Assembly (NCBI GenBank): GCA_026169535.1
Contig: JAPFCU010000016.1
Span: 59,448-123,447, forward strand
DNA: 64,000 nucleotides
Direction: 5' to 3'
Source: Blautia sp.
GTDB taxonomy: Bacteria; Bacillota; Clostridia; Lachnospirales; Lachnospiraceae
The translations under genes were made by a program, and so were the position numbers. Shown here in pieces: positions 29,959-39,151 of this stretch; the stretch's first letter is position 1; each line of letters begins with the position of its first letter. The notes beneath the pieces are model-generated. The model saw only the letters and a program-made list of their open reading frames with translations. It had not been told where the DNA came from and searched no databases.

Positions 29959-30963
29959 TTATTTCATCACTTCTCTGTTATATTTATCAATTTCATCATC
30001 AATAATCGGATCTACATGTGAAAACAGGCAGCCCGGGCCTCCATAAGTAATACATGGAATAAAATGTCCGCCCGGAGCATATTCTTCACAGGCTCTTCTT
30101 ACTTCTTTACGAATCTCCTCCTCTGTGGAATCTGCCCTGTCCACAATAGAGGCATCGATACCGCCCATAAGAGTCATTCTTCCTGCAAGCTGCTTCTGAA
30201 GCTTAGGAATGTCGTTCTGAGGCAGAACACCCTGCCATACATCAATTCCCAGTTCCACCATATCCTCTACGATCGGCTCCATAAAGGAATCGCCGTGATG
30301 CATAACGATCACACCTTTTTCCTTCATATAGCCATATGTTTTTGCATACTGTGGCTTAATAAACTCTCTCCATGTCTCCGGACTTACAAAAAGCTGATTT
30401 TTGGATCCCCAGTCATCATGAGAAAGCATTACATCCGGCTCCAGATTATCAACGATCAGCTTCATATACTGATAACGGTATTCACCAATCGTATTGCAAA
30501 GATCCATCATATCCTCCGGCTCCAGAAGGAAATTCATCAGCATATCCTCGAATCCCATAAGGAAATGAAGTCTTTCAAATACACCGGTAGGCATAAAAGC
30601 CATAAAAAGTTTTCCACTTTCCTTAATCTCCTGTGCTTTTTCTTTAAATGGAGCCCAGAGAGCCGGATCAGAGCAGTTTTCCAGAAGTTCCGGCATTTTC
30701 AGCTGTTTTTTCCATTCACAGATATCACTGATCACCTTATTCGCTTCTGTTACATGAGGCATAGCTGCAAGCTGATCTGCAGGCCAGAGTATTTCCGTCC
30801 CAAACCGGTCCTTCATAGGATCCATACCTCTGTGGCGGTTTCCTCTGATATAGGAGGACGCAGGATTCGGAGGATAAAAAGCAAGCCCTTCATACTGTTT
30901 CAAAAGTCGTTCCGGCTTTCCGTCTTTTTTTATTGTTTCCAGAAAAATTTCTTTTGCTGTCAT
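29959..30963 (-). CDS. UroD-family methyltransferase, paralogue 1
   Basis: 'ETIKKDGKPERLLKQYEG', 'LSHDDWGSKNQLFVSPETWREFIKPQY', 'HHGDSFMEPIVEDMVELGIDVWQGV'. Confidence 0.85.
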   Translation of the reverse strand: MTAKEIFLETIKKDGKPERLLKQYEGLAFYPPNPASSYIRGNRHRGMDPMKDRFGTEILWPADQLAAMPHVTEANKVISDICEWKKQLKMPELLENCSDPALWAPFKEKAQEIKESGKLFMAFMPTGVFERLHFLMGFEDMLMNFLLEPEDMMDLCNTIGEYRYQYMKLIVDNLEPDVMLSHDDWGSKNQLFVSPETWREFIKPQYAKTYGYMKEKGVIVMHHGDSFMEPIVEDMVELGIDVWQGVLPQNDIPKLQKQLAGRMTLMGGIDASIVDRADSTEEEIRKEVRRACEEYAPGGHFIPCITYGGPGCLFSHVDPIIDDEIDKYNREVMK

Positions 30964-30982
30964 AATCTTTCTCCTTCTTTCT

Positions 30983-31990
30983 TTATGAAATAGACACTCC
31001 AAAACGTTCTTCGTTGTATTTATTGATTTCGTCGATTACAATACCTTCAACATGCGGATAAATAGTTCCCGGACCTCCATAGGTGATTCCCGGCCAGTAT
31101 CCTTTCAGATTTCCATATTCTTCACAGGCACGTCTTGTTTCTTTGCGGATTTCTTCTTCGGAAGCATCTTCACGGTCGATGACAGAACCAATGCCTCCCA
31201 TAAGCAGCATCCTGTCTCCTACTTTTTCAGAAATTGCCTTGATGTTGTTTGTATTCAGAACTCCCTGCCAGATATCTACACCAATCTCAGCCATATCCTC
31301 TACAATCGGCTCCAGATAGGAGTCTGCATGATGCATAACGATCACTCCCTGAGAATGCAGATAGTCATACAGCTTTCTGTACGGCTCCTTAAAGAATTCT
31401 CTCCATACCTCAGGTGACATAAAGAGACTATCCTTTGCACCCCAGTCATCATGGGAAACAATACAGTCCGGATGAAGATGCTCTACTACCAGCTTCATAT
31501 AAGTAAGACGATACTCACAGATCACATCGATCAGTTCATGCATAGCCTCCGGTTCCAGAAGAAAATTCATCAGTGTGTCCTCAAATGTCATCAGCATGTG
31601 AAGCTGCTCAAAAATACCGGTTCCCATGACTACCATAGTCAGATACTTGTCCTGATCGATCCTGCTTTTTGCCTCCAGCGCATCCTCCCAGCCTTCGGAG
31701 CACTTGCCCATCAGATCCGGAACCTTCACATATTTTTCCCATTCAGCCACATCCTTGACCACCTGGTTTTCTTCTGTTACATAAGGAATTGCAGCCGGAG
31801 CATCTTCCGGAAAAAGAATCAGAGTTCCCCATTGATCATAAGAGTTGGTTCCACGGATACGGTTTCCTCTGATCAGCTTAAAGCAGGGATCTCCCGGAAT
31901 CCCTCGGAACATGGTAAAGGAATTACACAGACATTCCGGTTTTCCGTCTTTTTTTAAGGTTTCCAGTAAATTCTGTTTTGGTGTCAGCAT
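30983..31990 (-). CDS. UroD-family methyltransferase, paralogue 2 (tandem to paralogue 1)
   Basis: Collinear with paralogue 1: 'LETLKKDGKPECLCNSF', 'VSHDDWGAKDSLFMSPEVWREFFKEPY', 'MHHADSYLEPIVEDMAEIGVDIWQGV'. Confidence 0.85.
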   Translation of the reverse strand: MLTPKQNLLETLKKDGKPECLCNSFTMFRGIPGDPCFKLIRGNRIRGTNSYDQWGTLILFPEDAPAAIPYVTEENQVVKDVAEWEKYVKVPDLMGKCSEGWEDALEAKSRIDQDKYLTMVVMGTGIFEQLHMLMTFEDTLMNFLLEPEAMHELIDVICEYRLTYMKLVVEHLHPDCIVSHDDWGAKDSLFMSPEVWREFFKEPYRKLYDYLHSQGVIVMHHADSYLEPIVEDMAEIGVDIWQGVLNTNNIKAISEKVGDRMLLMGGIGSVIDREDASEEEIRKETRRACEEYGNLKGYWPGITYGGPGTIYPHVEGIVIDEINKYNEERFGVSIS

Positions 31991-32006
31991 ATAAAATTCC
32001 TCCCTT

Positions 32007-33563
32007 CTATCTTTCATCCGTCCTTTCTGCCAGAAAAACAGAAAGTCTGAGATATAAATTCTGCACAGGCTCTGCCAGATGTGCCGCATCAAGACCTGTG
32101 ATCTCTTTTATTTTACGCAGCCGGTAAAACAAAGTACTCCGCCCCACATAAAGCCCGGAAGATGTTGCTACCGTGTTTCTTTCGTTCAAAATATAGAGAA
32201 CAAGAGTTTTATAAAGTTCTGTCCCATTGGCTGCATCATATTCTTTTAATTTTGTAAGTTCATAAGCACAAAGCTCCCGGGGTCTGAATTTCCTGCAGCA
32301 CAGATCTCCTATATAGTCCATAGCAATATCGTCAAAAGTATAGGACCACATCATATCATTCTTCTTTCTGCAGTATTCCAGAGCCACCGAAGCCTGTCTG
32401 TAATAGCAGTCCAGTTCTGTCAGATCATGAAACAGATTACTGAAGCCTGCTTTATAAAGCCCATCTCTCAGAATGCAGGAAATATCCGAGGTATAATGAT
32501 CATTCATATTCAGATTGATAATAATACATACCCGGTTATCTAGAGAGATCGCCTTACTGCCTGCAACTCTTGCTTCCACATAGTTGCAGAGACTTGTGGG
32601 AGAAGCCCCGGGATTTCCTTCCTCTTCCTCCACATCCAGACGGACGCATACATAGCGGTCATCTGTTTTCCATCCGCACTGTACGATCCGGCTTGCAATT
32701 TCCGAGTCCGAAAACCTTCTGCCCTGAATCATTCCTACCAGCATAACTTCCAATGCATGTTTATAAGTATTTTCCATGCGGCCTCTTCTGGAAAGAGTAC
32801 GACGGATCAGATCTGCCAGATATTCTGCTGCTATAAACTGTCCTGGTTTCAGCGCGCTGTCCAGTTCACATATCACCAGCCTTGCCTCGTAGCGGTCGTA
32901 CTCATCCCAGATATTCACATAGATGTCACGATGTCCCCTAAGCTCTGCAGAAAAAAGATTTGCCCCTCTGGTCGTAAGAGTATGTAGGTATTCTTTATCG
33001 GTTTTAAACTCATTGAGAACTTCCAAGGGAGTGATCAACAGTCCTGTATTTTCATCCTTCTCCCAGTTGATCATCCCTTCTCTCCATATAGGACAGGAAA
33101 TCACATTCAGCCTGGCATCATGGATAAACAGAGGATTCTGGAAATAATCATAGCCGGCACGGCATAATTCCTCCACACCGCCTTCTTGGATCATAATATT
33201 TTTGAGCCTGTCCGCCCAGGAAATATGGAATTGGAAAATGTCCTGGCATAAATTCATAAGATCCATAAGATCCGTTTCTTTCGGAAGACAGATAATAGGA
33301 TTTTTTCCATTGGCCCAGCCCTTTGGAAAGTCCCCGGTAAGTATCAGCGCACAGGGAATATCAGGTATCGGCTCATCTGCAAGATCTTCTCCTTTAGCAA
33401 TATAAGCATGGCAGGGCACCATCCGGCATCCTTTCCTGAAAAAACATACGCTTTCCAGTATAGCTCTATCCTCTCCGTAATAAATTTCCATTTCGGAAAA
33501 TCTGCCTTCCATCTTGTCTGCCACCATCTGAAGATTTAAAAGAAATCTGTAATCCTCGCCCAT
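32007..33563 (-). CDS. PucR/CdaR-type regulator
   Basis: C-terminal 'NTVATSSGLYVGRSTLFYRLRKIKEITG'; same size and architecture as the PucR gene at 26406. Confidence 0.82.
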   Translation of the reverse strand: MGEDYRFLLNLQMVADKMEGRFSEMEIYYGEDRAILESVCFFRKGCRMVPCHAYIAKGEDLADEPIPDIPCALILTGDFPKGWANGKNPIICLPKETDLMDLMNLCQDIFQFHISWADRLKNIMIQEGGVEELCRAGYDYFQNPLFIHDARLNVISCPIWREGMINWEKDENTGLLITPLEVLNEFKTDKEYLHTLTTRGANLFSAELRGHRDIYVNIWDEYDRYEARLVICELDSALKPGQFIAAEYLADLIRRTLSRRGRMENTYKHALEVMLVGMIQGRRFSDSEIASRIVQCGWKTDDRYVCVRLDVEEEEGNPGASPTSLCNYVEARVAGSKAISLDNRVCIIINLNMNDHYTSDISCILRDGLYKAGFSNLFHDLTELDCYYRQASVALEYCRKKNDMMWSYTFDDIAMDYIGDLCCRKFRPRELCAYELTKLKEYDAANGTELYKTLVLYILNERNTVATSSGLYVGRSTLFYRLRKIKEITGLDAAHLAEPVQNLYLRLSVFLAERTDER

Positions 33564-33589
33564 ATGTCCTGTCCGCCCTTCTTTTTGAT

Positions 33590-34981
33590 TTATGAACGGG
33601 AAGCGATCTCTGCCGCGTACTGATCAACTTTGTCTTTTGTCAGCTTAAAGCCAAAAATAAGCGCCGCAACTGCAACAATAAGAGCAATTGCAGGAATTAC
33701 CATAAATCCAATGCTGATTGCATTTTTCAGTCCCTCAGATGCTGATGCAGGATCGATATCCGGGCTGAAATTTCCCATTGCCAGGCATGCGGAAATGATA
33801 ATTCCTCTGGTCATAATGGAAACCTTCAGAGGTACATTCTGAAGTCCGCTAATCCAGCCTGCCGCGTTCTTTCCCGTTTTCCACTCACTATATACAATGG
33901 TATCACCATAAAGAGCAGGTGTACAGGCATAAGTGATTCCATATCCAAACATTGCAATACTCATCAGTACAATAACAACCATCACATTGTTATACATGAA
34001 ATAAGAAACAATCAGAAGCACTGCCTGGATAGCCATAACACCAATAGTTGTGGTTCTTGTGGTAAATTTGTTGCTGAGAGTTTTACTTAAATAAGCTCCT
34101 ACTACACAGAAAATATTTGTTACCAGAATATAGGCAGCAAGCATTTTCCCATTTCCGGCTATGTAAGTAAAATAATAAGTAGCAACACCCATAAGTACAA
34201 AGTTAAACATAAATTTTGCAAGATCTGCGATCAGAAGAGCGATCAGCGGAGGATTCTGCAAAAGTGCACGAATCAGATCCATTCCGCCAGTTTTGTCTTT
34301 TGCTGCTTTTTTTCCTGACGCAGCTTCCAGCTGCACTGCTTCATAACCGTCAAACATCTTAAAGTGTGCATAATAAAGAACCGCCATAATACATCCAAGA
34401 ACAAATGCTGCTGCACCATACTGATTTACTTCTCCGATGATGCCGGCTGCCACTGCAGCGAGACCCGGTCCTATATAGGAGAAGATAACCTTGGACAGAT
34501 TTGCCCATGCTGCTCTTGTCGCAGAAAGCTGAGACCTTTCTTCCGGCGTCTTACCAGCCACTGAGATCATGGAAACATTTGCCACATATGCAAAGTTCCA
34601 GGCTACATGACTGGCTATTGCCGCTATGATAATGATAACAGCAGAAACCATTCCGTCACCGATCTTTACAAACTGGAACGCATACAGAAACGGTACCAGC
34701 CAGGGGATTACAATCAGCCAGGAGCGATAACGTCCCCATTTCATAGGCTTAATACTATTCAGGATCGCACCATAAATCCAGGAAAGCAGCGCATCTACCG
34801 TACTTGCCGTTGTAGTAATGAAAGTTACCATAGGAAGACTGAACTTCGCCAGATTGGTAAGGAAAAAGCTAAAATAATAGCTTTCAATGTTGGACATCAG
34901 AGTAAAACCACAGTCTCCTACTCCATAAAACTTCTTAAGCGCGCCGCTTAAGCCCTTTTTTTCCTGTTTCTTTTCTGCCAT
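33590..34981 (-). CDS. MFS transporter, GPH/MFS_2-like
   Basis: 12-TM-like protein; 'KKFYGVGDCGFTLMSNIESYYFSFFLTNLA', 'MKWGRYRSWLIVIPWLVPFLYAF'. Confidence 0.8.
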   Translation of the reverse strand: MAEKKQEKKGLSGALKKFYGVGDCGFTLMSNIESYYFSFFLTNLAKFSLPMVTFITTTASTVDALLSWIYGAILNSIKPMKWGRYRSWLIVIPWLVPFLYAFQFVKIGDGMVSAVIIIIAAIASHVAWNFAYVANVSMISVAGKTPEERSQLSATRAAWANLSKVIFSYIGPGLAAVAAGIIGEVNQYGAAAFVLGCIMAVLYYAHFKMFDGYEAVQLEAASGKKAAKDKTGGMDLIRALLQNPPLIALLIADLAKFMFNFVLMGVATYYFTYIAGNGKMLAAYILVTNIFCVVGAYLSKTLSNKFTTRTTTIGVMAIQAVLLIVSYFMYNNVMVVIVLMSIAMFGYGITYACTPALYGDTIVYSEWKTGKNAAGWISGLQNVPLKVSIMTRGIIISACLAMGNFSPDIDPASASEGLKNAISIGFMVIPAIALIVAVAALIFGFKLTKDKVDQYAAEIASRS

Positions 34982-35002
34982 AAAAACTCCCTCCTCTTTT
35001 AT

Positions 35003-36052
35003 TTATTCTTCCGCCAGTTTTATACGGCTGTAACGATAAAGCTCATGCGCCAGATTGATTTTACGATCCGGTTTTTCATCTCTCAGACGGCAGGCAAATC
35101 GGCCTGTCACACCCAGCTCATCTACTCGTTTATGGATATCCGCAACAGCTTCCTCATCACTCATATCTGCCGGGATAATATAAAGTGTGCACTGTGCAAG
35201 ATCTTTACCGTATTGATCGATGATGGCTTTTTTGTCATTAGAAGAATCCTGTCCTTCCCATGCATCAAAACCAGCCTCGATGATCAGAGGCATCAGAGAT
35301 CCAATACATCCGCAGGAATGAAGACATACATACATTCCCATATCATGGGCTGCTTTTGTGATCTTCTGATACTGCGGAAGGAAAAGTTCTTTATATATCT
35401 GCGGTGAAAAAAATGTATTGATCTGTGTCCCCATATCGTCATGGAACAGTATCATATCCGCATGATAAATTTCCTTTGCGATTTTAATCAGCTCAATGTG
35501 CCACTCTGCCAGCTTGTCATAAAATTCTGTCAGTGCCTCCGGCTCTTCCAGTAGATAGCAGAACGTATCTTCAAAACTGGTCAGGTCTGCTGTTCTCTCA
35601 AAGAATCCATTTACAATAATAAAATAGGTAAGTCTGTCTTCAGAAATCTTTCCTTCGTACCTCTCCTTGTAATCCTTCTCCCAGTCAATGGCACTGAGAT
35701 CCGGAAATTCCAGGCTTCTCCAGTCAGTAATATCTTCCAGTCTCCTGGTTCCCGGTTTCACCATAGCAGCCTTAGTCAGAGGCTCATATTCCCATTCAAT
35801 ACCAAACCAGTCTTTTCCGCCAAAGTTCCTTGCCCGGGCATCATCCATTACAAGAGGCTGAAGTGCATTGTTCTCCAATGTCTGATTGGGTACCCACAGT
35901 GTTTTTTCCCCTCTCAGCATACGAAGCATATTTTCCTTTGGAGTAATTGGATAATTATAATTCGGCGCTTCTATATCCGGTGCGCCGTAAATTCCAAACT
36001 GAGTATGTGTACCTGTTGTTTTCAGTTCCTCCTCATTAAAAACAAACCCCAT
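35003..36052 (-). CDS. UroD-family methyltransferase, divergent third member with HSCG motif
   Basis: 'LFHDDMGTQINTFFSPQIYKELFLPQYQKI', 'MYVCLHSCGCIGSLMPLIIEAGFDAWEGQ'. Confidence 0.82.
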   Translation of the reverse strand: MGFVFNEEELKTTGTHTQFGIYGAPDIEAPNYNYPITPKENMLRMLRGEKTLWVPNQTLENNALQPLVMDDARARNFGGKDWFGIEWEYEPLTKAAMVKPGTRRLEDITDWRSLEFPDLSAIDWEKDYKERYEGKISEDRLTYFIIVNGFFERTADLTSFEDTFCYLLEEPEALTEFYDKLAEWHIELIKIAKEIYHADMILFHDDMGTQINTFFSPQIYKELFLPQYQKITKAAHDMGMYVCLHSCGCIGSLMPLIIEAGFDAWEGQDSSNDKKAIIDQYGKDLAQCTLYIIPADMSDEEAVADIHKRVDELGVTGRFACRLRDEKPDRKINLAHELYRYSRIKLAEE

Positions 36053-36432
36053 TTTCCCTTCCTTTCCGCAGCAAAAGAATTTTGTTTAGACGGATTGTTC
36101 AATAAAATTCATTTATTTCATCTTACAATGTCCAATTTCTTTTGCGCATAGTCTTTTAGACAATCTGTTCATTTACACCTTTGTTTTCCGCGGATTTGTT
36201 GTATACAACTGCTATATATCATGTTTAAAATGTATCATACTCGTTTACTAAATACAATCATTAATGTGATTCTATTTTCAAAATCGACAGAATCGTCAAC
36301 TGCGCGCCACTAGCCTTAATGGTATGTGAACATAATGTTCAACTACTTTTTCAGAGACAAATCTCTGATTCTTCATTTTTTCATATTCAAAAATTCATTA
36401 CAAAAGACAGCTACAACAAAGCATCTAAACAA

Positions 36433-36484
36433 CAAGTGCGGAAGCCCAATGTCATTCATGTTTGACATTGGGCTTCCGCACTTG
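36433..36484. terminator. 22-bp perfect inverted repeat, 8-nt loop; bidirectional hairpin/terminator
   Basis: 'CAAGTGCGGAAGCCCAATGTCA-ttcatgtt-TGACATTGGGCTTCCGCACTTG', then CTTTTT on the plus strand. Confidence 0.6.
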
Positions 36485-36512
36485 CTTTTTCCAACTCATA
36501 AACAGTCAGTTT

Positions 36513-37076
36513 TTACGATATCTTTTCCGCTTCGGAAGCATTGCGCAGCTTCCACTGCCGATACCTCCGTTTCTCTATTACAGAAGCTGCCGTTTCCAAA
36601 ATCAATGCTGCTATAATAATCACCACAGCGGCAATCTTTCCGGCAACGCTTGTAAAAATCTGCGCTGCACCACCTACTTTCGGTATAGACAATGTTACTT
36701 TTCCAATAAAATTGTCATAGGGTACCGGATTCATATCCTCCGTTTGGTTAGCATCTCCCTTTGTGATAAACTCACCCATAACAATACGATTTTCCACCAC
36801 ACGATGCGTAATGATCGCATTGGAATCCCGTGCTCCGTAAAAAGCGATCACATCATCTTTTTTCATATCTTCCGGAGCTTCTGTTTTTATATAAACCATA
36901 CTGTCCACCGGAATAGCCGGTTCCATACTTCCGCTGACCACAGAATAAATGTGATATCCAAACAATCTTGGAAGAGTCAGCGGAATGCAGAACACTACCA
37001 GCCCTGTCAGCATGATCGTTCCCAGCCACGCACAAATGGAAGCAGCCAGGCTTTTTTTATACTTGTTTCTGCTCAC
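36513..37076 (-). CDS. sipW: SipW/ER-type signal peptidase I
   Basis: 'YSVVSGSMEPAIPVDSMVYI' with Ser and 'IITHRVV' with His in place of the bacterial Lys; N- and C-terminal TMs. Confidence 0.92.
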   Translation of the reverse strand: MSRNKYKKSLAASICAWLGTIMLTGLVVFCIPLTLPRLFGYHIYSVVSGSMEPAIPVDSMVYIKTEAPEDMKKDDVIAFYGARDSNAIITHRVVENRIVMGEFITKGDANQTEDMNPVPYDNFIGKVTLSIPKVGGAAQIFTSVAGKIAAVVIIIAALILETAASVIEKRRYRQWKLRNASEAEKIS

Positions 37077-37202
37077 CTTGTTATTTCCTTTCCCATACCT
37101 TTATTTACTTAAGATATATCTTCTCATATCCGACCTTTTCTGTCAATGTCTGCCAGAGTTCGCTTTTATGCAGTCCGTCCTTGTTCCCTCCATCAGTACG
37201 GC

Positions 37203-37243
37203 AAAAACCGGAGCCGATCGTTTTTCCACGATATCAGCTCCGG
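37203..37243 (-). terminator. Intrinsic terminator between the 357-aa surface protein gene and sipW
   Basis: Minus strand 'CCGGAGCTGATATCGTGGAAAAACGATCGGCTCCGGTTTTTGCC'. Confidence 0.7.
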
Positions 37244-37291
37244 CCAACAGTCCAAAACTATTCTGCTTCTCCAGATCAGTTTCAGACTTTT

Positions 37292-38365
37292 TTATGCCTT
37301 TTTATGTTTTCTCAGGAACCAGACAAGTACTCCAAGCCCTGCCGCTGCAGCAACAGCAATTCCTGCGCCAACTGCTACAGGCATGCCTTTTTTCACTTCT
37401 TCTTTGTCAATTTCCATATTTGCAAGAGGTGTTTCCTCTTCATCCAGATCCACTACATCCGGATTTGCCTGAGGAACATCATCTTCCTGAATATCTGTTG
37501 TTTCACCGCCGATGCTGGCAGGTGCTGCTGTGTCAGCTCCAGCCGGTTCTGCTGTATCTCCTCCGGTTGTTTCTGCTGTTGTATCCGGAGCAGCGGTGGT
37601 TTCTGTCGTTCCGGTCTCACCTTCTGTTCCTGCAGTACCCTCTGTATCGGTCGTACCGGTGGTACCAGTCGTACCGGTTGTGCCGGTTCCGGGCTCTGTT
37701 ACGTTTTCTGTAACAGTTTCGGTAACCGTCTGTCCCGGCCGCGTGATCACCTGGGCTTCCCGTTCAGAATAAACAAAGGTAAATACATTTTCTGCCTCAT
37801 TGGAAGAAAGCGTACGAGTCAGAGCCAAAGCCTGCGGCTCATAATTCTCAATATAAATATGTGCCACCACCGGTTTATCTCCTACATTGCCATAATATCT
37901 GCGGCTTTCTGCAAGAGCTCTTCCATTTTCATCCTGATAGTTTACTGTGTATCCTACCATGTTTCCCTTCACTCCATAGGCAACCACATAATCTGCGTCA
38001 CCAGTCACCCGAAAGGAAGAGGAAGCAACTGAATTATTGTCTCTACCGCTCTGGCGGACACCTTTTACATAATATTTACTGTCATCTGCCAGGTCTACTG
38101 CTCCTGCCTGAGGATTAAAAGTCACAATATCCTGGATTTTCAGTCCACTGACTACGATTTTCCCGGAATCTATCCCAATATGATAGGAAGAACCTGTGGC
38201 TGAATTATTTACTGACAATCCTGTCGTACCAGACATGGATGCCTGATTGCCTGCATCAAAAGTAACCGTATATGTATATTCCCCAGCTGAAACAGCTGCC
38301 GGAGAAAGGCTGAGGAGCATTCCTGCTGTACATATGGCTGCCAAAAATTTATTCATCTTCCCCAT
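37292..38365 (-). CDS. Secreted/membrane-anchored protein with MucBP-like segment and Thr-rich repetitive stalk
   Basis: Signal peptide; 'GYTVNYQDENGRALAESRRYYGNVGDKPVV'; 'GTTGTTGTTGTTDTEGTAGTEGETGTTETT'; C-terminal TM plus KHKKA. Confidence 0.7.
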   Translation of the reverse strand: MGKMNKFLAAICTAGMLLSLSPAAVSAGEYTYTVTFDAGNQASMSGTTGLSVNNSATGSSYHIGIDSGKIVVSGLKIQDIVTFNPQAGAVDLADDSKYYVKGVRQSGRDNNSVASSSFRVTGDADYVVAYGVKGNMVGYTVNYQDENGRALAESRRYYGNVGDKPVVAHIYIENYEPQALALTRTLSSNEAENVFTFVYSEREAQVITRPGQTVTETVTENVTEPGTGTTGTTGTTGTTDTEGTAGTEGETGTTETTAAPDTTAETTGGDTAEPAGADTAAPASIGGETTDIQEDDVPQANPDVVDLDEEETPLANMEIDKEEVKKGMPVAVGAGIAVAAAAGLGVLVWFLRKHKKA

Positions 38366-38367
38366 GA

Positions 38368-39138
38368 TTACCGATCTCCTTTCCTGCGGTTTTTCTTGTA
38401 CATCCGGATACCCAGAAACAGAAACACAAGTCCGCTGACAAGAGCGATTCCACAGAATGCAAGAATGTTTGTTGTATCACCGGTTCTCGGACTGGTCCTT
38501 ACCACATTCCTCTGTCTTCTTGTAATCGTGGTATTTTCACCGGTTGTATAGCGTACCGGAGTGGTTACTTTCTCCACTGCAAAGTTCATCTGCAGCTTTG
38601 CCAGGGTATCCTGATATTCATTACCCTGGGTTTCACCATCAAGTTCAACTGTCAGATGTACGGAACCGGACTGCCCTTTTGCCAGTCTGTCCAGATAAAA
38701 ATAATCCTCCAGGGAATCTGTAGCCTGATGGAGACCTTCCCCGGCTGCAGTGGAGCCCTCGCCGCCTACTGTATCACTGCTGTAAAGAACTGTTGTTTTA
38801 TTTTCATGATCCACATAAGTCAGGTTGTAAATATAGGAACCACCTTCTGCAACACTCTGGCTTTCCTCAAGACTCTGAAGAATCTCATTAGTCATATACC
38901 AGTCTGTATCTCCGGAGCCTGAATTTTTCACGCCTACCTCAAGTTCAATGCTGTCTCCCGGAAGAAGACTATATACTTCAGAATTCATTTCGGACGCATC
39001 AAAATTACTATTCATGCTGTCCCCGTCAAATTCTACTACCCAGCCTTTATTTCCCTGGATATGCTCTGCAAATACATTCACTGCCGTGCCTGCGGTCATA
39101 ACTGCTGCCATGACAAGGCACAAAATCTTCTTTTTCAT
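38368..39138 (-). CDS. Secreted protein with sortase-like SPRTG sorting signal
   Basis: Signal peptide; C-terminal 'SPRTGDTTNILAFCGIALVSGLVFLFLGIRMYKKNRRKGDR'. Confidence 0.75.
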   Translation of the reverse strand: MKKKILCLVMAAVMTAGTAVNVFAEHIQGNKGWVVEFDGDSMNSNFDASEMNSEVYSLLPGDSIELEVGVKNSGSGDTDWYMTNEILQSLEESQSVAEGGSYIYNLTYVDHENKTTVLYSSDTVGGEGSTAAGEGLHQATDSLEDYFYLDRLAKGQSGSVHLTVELDGETQGNEYQDTLAKLQMNFAVEKVTTPVRYTTGENTTITRRQRNVVRTSPRTGDTTNILAFCGIALVSGLVFLFLGIRMYKKNRRKGDR

Positions 39139-39151
39139 TATTCTGTACCTC

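Noticed and set aside
37630-37700. Short GTACCGGT-type repeats as a CRISPR or regulatory array
   Set aside because: They are codon repeats of the Gly-Thr-Thr stretch inside a coding sequence; no spacer-repeat structure.
37512-37772. Plus-strand Val/Pro-rich ORF 'VVPVVPVVPVVPVPGSV'
   Set aside because: Antisense translation of the Thr/Gly-rich repeats of the 357-aa surface protein.
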